DNA from: Sphaerisporangium sp040685555
GTDB lineage: Bacteria; Actinomycetota; Actinomycetes; Streptosporangiales; Streptosporangiaceae
DNA length: 64,000 nt
Direction of reading: 5' to 3'
Assembly: GCF_040685555.1 (NCBI RefSeq)
Contig: NZ_JBFBIK010000031.1
Span: 1-64,000, forward strand
Positions 48,607 to 56,093 of the stretch are shown here, one piece after another. The notes under the pieces are model-generated. The model did not search any database and was not told where the DNA came from. It worked only from the letters and a program-made list of their open reading frames with translations. A program made the position numbers and the translations under genes. How positions within the stretch are numbered: position 1 is the first letter of the stretch; each line of letters begins with the position of its first letter.

Positions 48607-50460
48607 GTGGTGAACAACCTAAGTCCGAGTGAACCCCCTCAGATCGGCCGCTACCGGCTAGTCGGCCGGCTGGGCCGCGGCGGGATGGGCACGGTCTATC
48701 TCGGCCAGGACCACACCGGGCAGCGGGTCGCCATCAAGGTGATCAACGCGGAGTACAGCCAGCACGAGCAGTTCCGCGTCCGCTTCCGCCGCGAGGCCGA
48801 GTCCGCCCGCCGGGTCCGCCGCTTCTGCACGGCGGCGGTCCTCGACGCCGACCTCGACGGCGACCAGCTGTACGTCGTCACCGAGTACGTCGAGGGCCCC
48901 AACCTGCACGAGGCCATCCAGTCCTCGGGGCCACTGCGAGGCTCCAGCCTGGACGCGCTGGCCGTCGGCGTCGCCACCGCGCTGACCGCGATCCACAGCG
49001 CGGGCATCGTGCACCGCGACCTCAAGCCGTCCAACGTGCTGCTCTCCCCGGTCGGCCCCCGGGTCATCGACTTCGGCATCGCCCGGGCGCTGGACACGCT
49101 CAGCGGGATCACCGGCACCGGAGAGCTCATGGGGACGCCCCGGTACATGGCGCCCGAGGTGCTCCGCGGCGACCCCGCCTCGCCGGCGTGCGACGTGTTC
49201 TCCTGGGGGTGCCTGGTGGGCTTCGCGGCCAGCGGGCGGGCTCCGTTCGGCGGGGAGTCGCTTCCCTCAATCGTCTACCAGGTGCTCAACACCGAGCCCT
49301 CGCTTGAGGGGATGGAGCCCACGCTCCGGGCACTGGTGGCCGCGACGCTGGACAAGGAGCCGCTGCGCAGGCCCACGGCCCAGCAGATCCTCGACCAGAT
49401 GGTGGGGCGTACGACCCCGGAACGCGCCGAGCACACGGTGATCCAGGCCTGGCAGCGGTCCCCGACCCTCCAGGGGCAGGCACCGACGATTCCCGGCCCG
49501 GCTCCCACCCACCAGGGACAGGCGCCCACCCACTACGGCCCGCCCCCGACCGTTCCCGCGCAAGCCCCGACCTACCAGGGGCAGGCCCCGACTCACCACG
49601 GGCAGGCACCTCAGGGACAGGCGCCTCAAGGGCAGGTGCCGGCCGTCGCCGGGCTGGATCCGGCGCACTATCGCAGGCCCGCGGATCCGGCGGCTCGCCG
49701 AAAGCGGCTCATCGGGGTCGGCGTGGCGGCGGTGGTCCTGGTCGCCGCGGCCGGGCTGGGCCTGCGCGCACTGCTCGCGCCGTCCGGTCCACCGACGGAC
49801 CTGAGCCCCCTCTACCGGGACGACTTCAACGACAGCGGCACCGGCTGGGGCGGCAGCGAGTACACCGGCGCGCAGTACGGCATGTACGGATACGCGCCGG
49901 GCGGGTTCTACGGCGTGGACGTGAACGACGACGGCGCCGAGAAGCTGGAGAAGGCCCCCATTCCCTTCGTCCCCCAGCAGCCGGCCACCCCGGATCCCTC
50001 CGCGACCCCGACCCCGACGACGCCCGAACGCCTGCTCCTCACGGTCACCACGACCATGAGGGACTTCAAGGGCGTCGGCGAGTACGGGCTGTACTGCCGG
50101 GCCGACCAGGAGTACAGGCAGAGCCGGTACGAGTTCCTGCTCACCCAGGACGGCCAGGCACGTATCCGGCGGGTCACGAAGGGCACGGGCGGCAACCTCA
50201 CCGCGCCGGCGGCGGCCGACGTCACGAAGGGCGCACCGGCCCGGCTTCAGGCGGAGTGCGCCAGGACCACCGAAGGCGTGCAGCTCAGGATGTGGGTGAA
50301 CGGCGAGATGGTGCAGTCGTTCGTCGACAACTCCGGAAGGCCGGCGAGCCTCCCCAACGGCGACGTCGGTTTCCTTGCCCGGGTGCCCGAGAAGTCCGGA
50401 GCCTCCCTCAAGATGTCCTTCGACGACTTCACGGTCGAGGGCCCTGCCAAATCGAGCTGA
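48607..50460 (+). CDS. Membrane Ser/Thr protein kinase with extracellular sensor
   Basis: 617 residues. Kinase domain at about 14-275: GRGGMGTVYLGQD, AIKVINAEYS, VHRDLKPSNVLLSP, DFGIARALDTLSG, TPRYMAPEVLRG. A Gln/Ala/Pro/Thr repeat linker (GQAPTHYGPPPTVPAQAPTY) at about 285-350, a membrane helix at 365-390 (LIGVGVAAVVLVAAAGLGLR) and an outside domain at 400-617 with YRDDFNDSGTGWGGSEY and MSFDDFTVEG, a concanavalin/laminin-G-like sandwich. It phosphorylates cytoplasmic proteins in response to an external, possibly glycan, signal. No PASTA repeats. GTG start; two GTG in a row. Confidence 0.92.
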   Translation: MVNNLSPSEPPQIGRYRLVGRLGRGGMGTVYLGQDHTGQRVAIKVINAEYSQHEQFRVRFRREAESARRVRRFCTAAVLDADLDGDQLYVVTEYVEGPNLHEAIQSSGPLRGSSLDALAVGVATALTAIHSAGIVHRDLKPSNVLLSPVGPRVIDFGIARALDTLSGITGTGELMGTPRYMAPEVLRGDPASPACDVFSWGCLVGFAASGRAPFGGESLPSIVYQVLNTEPSLEGMEPTLRALVAATLDKEPLRRPTAQQILDQMVGRTTPERAEHTVIQAWQRSPTLQGQAPTIPGPAPTHQGQAPTHYGPPPTVPAQAPTYQGQAPTHHGQAPQGQAPQGQVPAVAGLDPAHYRRPADPAARRKRLIGVGVAAVVLVAAAGLGLRALLAPSGPPTDLSPLYRDDFNDSGTGWGGSEYTGAQYGMYGYAPGGFYGVDVNDDGAEKLEKAPIPFVPQQPATPDPSATPTPTTPERLLLTVTTTMRDFKGVGEYGLYCRADQEYRQSRYEFLLTQDGQARIRRVTKGTGGNLTAPAAADVTKGAPARLQAECARTTEGVQLRMWVNGEMVQSFVDNSGRPASLPNGDVGFLARVPEKSGASLKMSFDDFTVEGPAKSS

Positions 50461-50466
50461 CGCCCT

Positions 50467-51801
50467 CTACGGCGCCGCCGGGACCGGTGACGGCACGCGG
50501 TTGAGCTCGGCGGCGTGGGCGATCTCCTCGCTGATGACGTCGCGCCCCGGCCACCTGGTGACGGCGACCGCCATGAGAAGCAGCCCGCACAAGGCCCAGG
50601 TTCCGACCACGATCGCCACGGGGAACCTCTCGGCGAACGCCCCCGCCGCGAGTACCGCTCCCGCGTGCGTCAGCTGGATCCCCCCTTGCATGATCCCGAA
50701 AGCCCTGGCCCGGTAGGCGTTCGGAAGCATCTGGACGAACAGCCCGTTCAACGGCACGAGAACCGTGTTGACCGCGCAGGCCGCCAGCAGCACCAGCAGG
50801 AGCACCACCCCGAACGGCGGCACGGCGAGGACCGGCACGAGCATCAGCGGGCCCGCCACCAGGAGCGGCTTGAGCAGTTTCAGGCGCCGTTCCGGACCCG
50901 TCACCCTCGTCACGCACGCCCCGATGACGGCCCCGATGGGCAGTGCCGCCATCAGCAGGCCGGTGACCTCGGGGCCACCCCCGAACTCGGGCGCCCACGC
51001 CGCCGCCAGGCCCTCCGGGACGATCAGGATCGCCACCACGCTGAACACCACGAGGGCGGTCGGCCTCATCACCCGGTGCCCGAACACCAGCCGCAGGCCG
51101 TCGACGGTCTCCCTGAGCAGCGACCGCCGGTCGACCTGCGCCACGGGAAGCGGCCTCGGCCGCACTCCGCGCCACAGCAGCAACGTCGAGGCGCCGAACG
51201 TCGCGGCGTTCACGAGCAGCGCGCTGTGCCCGTCGATGGCGGTCACCACGCCGCCCACCGCGTACCCGGCCACCTGCGCGGCCTGACCCGCCATGTTCTG
51301 GAACGAGAGGCCGACCACGTACCGGTCCCCCGTCAGCAGTTGTGCCACCATCGCCGAGCGGGCCGCCTGGAACGGCGGCGTGAGAAGCGAGGCTCCGAGC
51401 AGCAGCAGGAGCAGGGCCGGAAGCGGCACGCCGGGAAGGGCCATCGTCCCCAGTATCAGCATCCTGGCCACGTCACAGATGATCATGACCCGCCGGTACG
51501 GATAGCGCTCGGCGAGCGCGGCGAGCACCGGCCCCCCGGCCACCCAGGGCAGGTAGCTGATCGCGAAGCCGATGGCGGACAGCAGCACGGAGCCGGTGTC
51601 GCGGAACACCAGAAAGGTCACCGCCACCTTGGCGAAGTAGTCACCGACCCACGAAAGGACCGCCGCGCCGAACAGCGCGCGATATTCGGCGACCCCGAAC
51701 ACCTCCCGGAACGTCGCCGGCCGATCGGCCCCACGGGCATGGCGGGTGACCGTATCCGCGGGCACGGCCTGTCTCTGCACCTCTATCAGCTTCTCGCTCA
51801 C
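50467..51801 (-). CDS. MFS exporter
   Basis: 444 residues, about twelve membrane helices. Motifs: FREVFGVAEYRALFGAAVLS, GPVLAALAERYPYRRVMIIC (motif A-like), GASLLTPPFQAARSAMVAQL and late NAYRARAFGIMQGGIQLTHA. This resembles actinobacterial MFS efflux proteins next to macrolide or drug genes, but no substrate is indicated. It converges on the kinase gene, whose stop is only six bases away, without a visible terminator. GTG start. Confidence 0.88.
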   Translation of the reverse strand: MSEKLIEVQRQAVPADTVTRHARGADRPATFREVFGVAEYRALFGAAVLSWVGDYFAKVAVTFLVFRDTGSVLLSAIGFAISYLPWVAGGPVLAALAERYPYRRVMIICDVARMLILGTMALPGVPLPALLLLLLGASLLTPPFQAARSAMVAQLLTGDRYVVGLSFQNMAGQAAQVAGYAVGGVVTAIDGHSALLVNAATFGASTLLLWRGVRPRPLPVAQVDRRSLLRETVDGLRLVFGHRVMRPTALVVFSVVAILIVPEGLAAAWAPEFGGGPEVTGLLMAALPIGAVIGACVTRVTGPERRLKLLKPLLVAGPLMLVPVLAVPPFGVVLLLVLLAACAVNTVLVPLNGLFVQMLPNAYRARAFGIMQGGIQLTHAGAVLAAGAFAERFPVAIVVGTWALCGLLLMAVAVTRWPGRDVISEEIAHAAELNRVPSPVPAAP

Positions 51802-52194
51802 CGGCGCTCAGTCCCTTATGCATCCAAGGTCGCAGGTGGCGTGGTCCAGCGTGGGAGCCCGTGTCACACCTGCTTGACGGGCGTAGCCGCGTATAACGTC
51901 AGGCCGATTTCTCCCATTTCGACATGTGAGGCTACAAACAGTCATAATTCCAGAACGGGACGGAATCCGAACCTTTTCGCCGACCGATAGGGGTACACCC
52001 CAACTGCGGCGTACCGTCCCACGCCTCCGATATTCGATGCCGCTATCGCCTCATGCCGGGAATAACCCCTGGTGCACGGCGAGCGGCGCCCCGACCCACG
52101 CGGCGGCGCCACCTCCCCCCGAAGTGCGGAGTGCGCCGACGCGGTGCTACCTCCCTGAGCCGGGAGTGCGGCGCCGGTGTCACTTCCCCTGAGC
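51802..52194. other. Intergenic stretch with loose repeats
   Basis: Promoter of the MFS gene is expected near 51810-51950, where GC drops. At about 52098-52200 three loose 35-40 base units share GCGGCGCC...CTCCC...GGAGTGC. No gene seen. Confidence 0.45.
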
Positions 52195-52914
52195 TCAGAG
52201 CGCGGCGGCGGCGACGATGCGCCCCGCCTCCTCGACGATCGCCTCCAGCCGGGCTCCATGCGCGCCACGCCAGTAAACGTGATCACACACAAGGCACCGC
52301 GCGAACGTGTCATAACTCCGGCGGGTGCCGGGCCGCAGAAGGCCTTCTACCTCGTCCTTCGCCACGGGTGACAGCGGGCCGTTGCACGCCGTACACCTGG
52401 TCCAAGGCGCAAGCGGGGGCGCGAAACGCTCAAGCACGTCGGCGAACTGCCGCTCCGGCCGCGCGCCCCGGACGTACGCGCCCAGCCAGAGGCTTCTGCG
52501 GCGGAGCAGGCCGCGATCCTGCGTGAGCAGCACCCGCCGCTCGGCATTCGCGCGGACGATCAGAGCGTCGTCATCGAGATCGTTCTCATAGGCGGTGTCG
52601 ACCCCTACCAGCCGCAGCCGCCGCGCGAGCGTCCCGAGGTGCACGTCAAGGAGAAACCGCTGCGCGGGAACGGCCTGTGGTCGCCGCACCGCGAAAACGC
52701 TCACGACCTCGCCCGCTCCCGGCCGGTACGACGGCGTCACCTCCCGCCCGCCGGCGACCAGGCGCCCCACCTCCGGCAACGGCACCCCGAGCGACTCCAC
52801 CACATGCCCCAGCGAGGACGTCCCGTCGTAGCGCACCCGCACCTCATCACACCGATGCCGGGCCGCCAGAAACCCCCACAACGCCCCCTCAACCCGCAAT
52901 CCCAACTCCCCCAC
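52195..52914 (-). CDS. Mut7-C RNase-domain protein with ubiquitin-like N-terminus
   Basis: 239 residues. Residues 1-80 look like the ubiquitin-fold Mut7-C partner (VRVRYDGTSSLGHVVESLGV, LVAGGREVTPSYRPGAGEVV). Residues 85-239 are the PIN-related Mut7-C RNase: RFLLDVHLGTLARRLRLVGV, VLLTQDRGLLRRRSLW, and a zinc ribbon with CTACNGPL and CLVCDHVYWRG. Likely a small RNA nuclease. ATG start; alone on its strand here. Confidence 0.9.
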   Translation of the reverse strand: MGELGLRVEGALWGFLAARHRCDEVRVRYDGTSSLGHVVESLGVPLPEVGRLVAGGREVTPSYRPGAGEVVSVFAVRRPQAVPAQRFLLDVHLGTLARRLRLVGVDTAYENDLDDDALIVRANAERRVLLTQDRGLLRRRSLWLGAYVRGARPERQFADVLERFAPPLAPWTRCTACNGPLSPVAKDEVEGLLRPGTRRSYDTFARCLVCDHVYWRGAHGARLEAIVEEAGRIVAAAAL

Positions 52915-52986
52915 ATCCCCAGCATGCCAGGCCAGCCGCTACCACCTATGAGCCCCGGCTACGCCCCGACCGCAAACTCCGGGTCG

Positions 52987-53300
52987 TCAGAAGAAGAGGT
53001 CCTCGATCACCACGGCGGTCGCGGCGCGCTGGATCCAGGCCTCAAGCTGCGCCAGATCCTTGTGGGCGAGGATGCGGCTCCGCGTTTCATCCGAAATCAG
53101 GACCCCTCGACCAGACAGGACGATGCAGAGCGCTTCCGCCTTTCCCTCGACCCTGCCCTCCTCCTTTCCCGCAGCGACGTATTTCTTCGCGAAGTCGCTC
53201 TGGTACTCGTAGGTTCCCGCATCCATCAATACCTCCATATGCATCCCAGCCACCTCGGGCGGCGTCATCAGCGGCAAACTAGGTAGAGCCGAGCCCGCTG
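52987..53300 (-). pseudogene. Truncated and frameshifted copy of the PD-(D/E)XK nuclease family gene
   Basis: The last ~90 codons (MTPPEVAGMHMEVLMDAGTY, YEYQSDFAKKYVA, LSGRGVLISDETRSRILAHK, AVVIEDLFF) match the end of the next gene almost residue for residue. Just before them a one-base deletion breaks the frame (LV then TGATGA in the homologous phase), and upstream of about 53300 similarity ends. The nuclease core is lost. A longer open frame exists through non-homologous DNA but is not native. Confidence 0.7.
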
Positions 53301-53607
53301 TGCGCGTGAACTCCGGATGGGAGTCGCCGCAGGTGCCTGGGCGGGGTCGACTGGGGAGGCGGGGCGGGAGAACGAGAACCGGCCGAAGGCGTCCGGCTCT
53401 ATTCGCCCGAAGCATCGCCCACTTAACCGGGGCACCTACTGGCCCAAGCCCCGCACCCAGCACCGAAACGTGTGTCAGCAGCCCACAGCGCCAGGGGGCG
53501 TCGAACTCGCCGTTCCTCACGCCATCAAGGAAGCAGTCCCACTGGAAGGCGGTGCAACGGATGACCTGAGCATCAGGCTTGCGAGTGGGACGTACGTCAA
53601 CAGGTCG
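53301..53607. other. Stretch between the two nuclease-family copies
   Basis: No gene. The frames here lack ribosome sites and resemble nothing known; it may contain decayed promoter or spacer DNA left by the duplication. Confidence 0.4.
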
Positions 53608-54462
53608 TCAGGAGAAGAGATCCTCGATCACCACGGCGGTCACGGCCCGCTGGATCCAGGCATCGAGCTGTGCCAGATCCTCGCAAGCCAGAATACGGCT
53701 ACGCGTTTCATCCGAAATCGAGATGCCGCGACCGGACAAAATTAGGAAGATTGCCTCAGCCCGACCCTCTGCTTTTCCCTCGGCGACGTATTTCTTCGCG
53801 AAGTCGCTCTGGTACTCGTAGGTTCCCACGGCCATCAATACCTCCATATGCTTTCGAGCCACTTCCGGAAGCGTCATCAGCACAAAATCAGCGTACAGCC
53901 GTGCCCGTCGGACATCGACGACCGCCAAGGCGGCCAACAGCGCCTCCAAAACCGGCTGAGCGTCGATACCACCGCCGTGGGCCACCGCCGACAGCACTGC
54001 GAGCTCGGGCGCATCGACCGCCTCGGCGGGATCGGTCACTACCGGAACCACGCCCGGGCCGGCGACCATCGGAGCGAGTCTCCAACCCGGATGACCCATC
54101 TCGATCGGCATCGCGCACCATTTCGCGATACTGGCGTCGGTACACACGACCAGCAGAACTGTCGGACAGCGCATCCGCGCCCGCACCGACGCCAGATACA
54201 CCGGCCAGCTCCACCGCTTGCTCTTATCCCTGCCCCGCTGCACCTCCACCACGACCGCGAGCACCGGATCACTGTCTGAGAACACCACCACCGCGTCCGC
54301 CTGATACTCCACCGGTGGGCACTCGGTCAGATCCCCGGACTCGACCCTGGCCTCACGGTAGCCCGGCACCGGCATGCCCAGGGCCTCGACCAGCAATTCA
54401 GCAGCCAATTCCGGACGATTTTTGAAAAGTAGGATCAATGCTTCATGTTCTTGCGACGGCAC
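53608..54462 (-). CDS. PD-(D/E)XK nuclease-family protein (Rpn/DUF-type)
   Basis: 284 residues from the GTG reading PSQEHEALILLFKNRPELAA. The core shows the PD-(D/E)XK pattern: VEYQADAVVVFSDSDPVLAV then VVVEVQRGRDKSKRWSW, where D, E-x-Q and K would be catalytic. A helical C-terminus (QSDFAKKYVAEGKAEGRAEA) follows, as in the Rpn recombination-promoting nuclease group. It may cut DNA in recombination or defence. No ribosome site is visible at the GTG. A defective copy lies downstream and a TnpB remnant upstream. Confidence 0.75.
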   Translation of the reverse strand: MPSQEHEALILLFKNRPELAAELLVEALGMPVPGYREARVESGDLTECPPVEYQADAVVVFSDSDPVLAVVVEVQRGRDKSKRWSWPVYLASVRARMRCPTVLLVVCTDASIAKWCAMPIEMGHPGWRLAPMVAGPGVVPVVTDPAEAVDAPELAVLSAVAHGGGIDAQPVLEALLAALAVVDVRRARLYADFVLMTLPEVARKHMEVLMAVGTYEYQSDFAKKYVAEGKAEGRAEAIFLILSGRGISISDETRSRILACEDLAQLDAWIQRAVTAVVIEDLFS

Positions 54463-54475
54463 GGCAAGGAGGTTA

Positions 54476-55111
54476 CTACAGAGATAAAGAGCGAGCAAAA
54501 GATTGTCGGAATCGCCATTTAACTAATTCGAACACCCGAAAGGCGTATTTTCCATTCAAATCCCCACTTAACTGCTCCATCAAGGAGTCCTCAGACGATG
54601 AAAGTCCCGCACAGACCTCTCCCCCACGGAACCACCGGTCGACAACGACCAGTTCACGCCCGTACCAGGCCGTCTTGTACTCCAGCATCGAGCGCAGTTC
54701 CCGCCACGAGGCGTCGGAGATGGCGCGGGCCAGGGAGTGGTTCTTCACCATGTTGCGCACGGTGAGATCCTCGATCACGACCGTTTGGTTCTCACGGACG
54801 ATCGAGGTGGTGAGCTCGTGCAGGAAATCACGCCGCCGGTCAGCGATCCGCGCGTAGACCTTCGCGACACGGAGTTTCGCCTTCTGCCGGTTGGCGCTGC
54901 CCTTGTCCTTACGTGCCAGGGCGCGCTGGGCTCGGGCGAGCTTGCGGCGGCCGGCCCGCTCATGCCGGGGGTTGGTCACCTTGCCGTGCTCGTCGGTCAC
55001 CCCATCGATCGGGCGCGACAGCGTGACCAGGGCGGTGATCCCGGCGTCCACCCCGACCGCGGCCGGGGTGGGATCCAGCGGGCGGATCGCGTCCTCGCAC
55101 AGCAGGGACAC
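54476..55111 (-). mobile_element. TnpB (IS200/IS605 OrfB) remnant
   Basis: 211 codons. RuvC-I GVDAGITALVTLS and RuvC-II VVIEDLTVRNMVKN with RRDFLHELTTSIVRENQ between them, and SWRELRSMLEYKTAWYGREL before the zinc-ribbon position. After VVVDRWF the Cys ribbon and the RuvC-III Asp are absent; the frame drifts to unrelated sequence. The N-terminal HTH/bridge part is also missing. So neither RNA-guided nuclease activity nor mobility is expected. A short decayed frame with GAGGAG (start near 55158) lies upstream. Confidence 0.8.
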
Positions 55112-55248
55112 AAACGCTGAAGGTTATTGATGAAGCTCGGCGGATTCCGGTGCACTCATGATCGCATCTCCTCGGCGGCCGTCCGGCTAGGTGTAGGGAC
55201 TCACGTGCCCGAGCCGAAGGCGAGGACTGCCAGGCGATCTCCAGCGCT

Positions 55249-55650
55249 TTAGAGACCGATCAGTCGCACGCGGCCACCGCACAGCCTGGCCATGTCGTCG
55301 ATGTCGGAGGTCACTATCGCAACCGGACCAGGCTGGCGCAGTGCCGTCTCTGCCACGGTTGCGTCGACCGCATACTTGTGGCCGTGCAAACCCGCGGCTT
55401 TGAGCAACTCAGCCGAGGCCTTCGCCGCGTCTTCGGTCACCGGCTCGACCTTGACCCGAGACAGCGTCCAACGCAACTTAGGCATGTTCACCCGAGTGTG
55501 GCTGACTTCAACGATGGTGTTGGCGCCGACGACGAGATCAGCCGCCGTCTCGTGGAACAGCTGCAACATCGCAAGGAACTTGCGATCCTCGGCAATCCAT
55601 GCGGACAAACCCTGAGAGTCCAGAACGACGGTCTCCAAGTGCTCGGTCAC
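55249..55650 (-). CDS. PIN-domain toxin (VapC type), second TA locus
   Basis: 133 residues. TVVLDSQGLSAWIAE gives the first Asp; EVSHTRVNMPKLRW the second acidic residue; KYAVDATVAETALR the third; VTSDIDDMARLCG the fourth. Ribonuclease toxin. GTG start coupled to the antitoxin by a GTGA overlap. The locus appears intact. Confidence 0.88.
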   Translation of the reverse strand: MTEHLETVVLDSQGLSAWIAEDRKFLAMLQLFHETAADLVVGANTIVEVSHTRVNMPKLRWTLSRVKVEPVTEDAAKASAELLKAAGLHGHKYAVDATVAETALRQPGPVAIVTSDIDDMARLCGGRVRLIGL

Positions 55651-55895
55651 GCGACGTCCGTCTGCCCCGTGGAACGAACGGCACCAAAGATCCTGGCTCG
55701 AGCCTCGGACAACTCCTCTTCCGTGAAGGCCCCGTGCTCCTCCTGATGGCGACGCAGATCCTCACCCAGGAGTTGGTGCCGGATCTGTCGCGCCACCGCC
55801 TCGGCGACGTAGCCGGAGACATTGTCGGTGAGCTTCCTCAGCTCGGCCACCTGCTCGTTAGGAAGGGTCACCGTGATACGCGTGGTACCGGACAC
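55647..55895 (-). CDS. Ribbon-helix-helix antitoxin (VapB type), second TA locus
   Basis: 82 residues. RITVTLPNEQVAELRKLTDN and VSGYVAEAVARQIRHQL form the RHH; the acidic tail EEHGAFTEEELSEARARIFG would bind the toxin. The GTG was chosen because TATGCT, a good -10, ends six to seven bases before it, so the message is probably leaderless; no ribosome site is present and the longer frame upstream is not coding-like. Confidence 0.82.
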   Translation of the reverse strand: MSGTTRITVTLPNEQVAELRKLTDNVSGYVAEAVARQIRHQLLGEDLRRHQEEHGAFTEEELSEARARIFGAVRSTGQTDVA

Positions 55896-55902
55896 AGGGC
55901 AA

Positions 55903-55918
55903 GCATACCGTGGTATGC
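55903..55918 (-). promoter_or_regulatory. Operator GCATACC-GT-GGTATGC over the -10 of the second TA locus
   Basis: Perfect seven-base inverted repeat with a two-base centre. On the coding strand its last bases form TATGCT, the probable -10, so binding by the antitoxin would block initiation. Confidence 0.75.
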
Positions 55919-56093
55919 GCCACGTGGCACGTCCGCATCCCGCTGAGCGGAGCTGGGGCCAGGCACCAGATGGATTGCGCCAGGGATCATCCTGAAGCGT
56001 TGGTGGGTCGAAGGGGGGCCCGTAGGCCCCCTGGGAAGTGCTGCCCGAGCCGGAGGCGAGGACCATGATGGTCGGCGCCTCCGGCGACGAGAC

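Noticed and set aside
51874..51897. Promoter TTGACG...TATAAC on the plus strand
   Set aside because: The spacer is only 12 bases and no plus-strand gene follows.
54476..55111. Active TnpB with guide RNA
   Set aside because: Zinc ribbon and RuvC-III Asp are lost and the N-terminus is missing, so it cannot be active.
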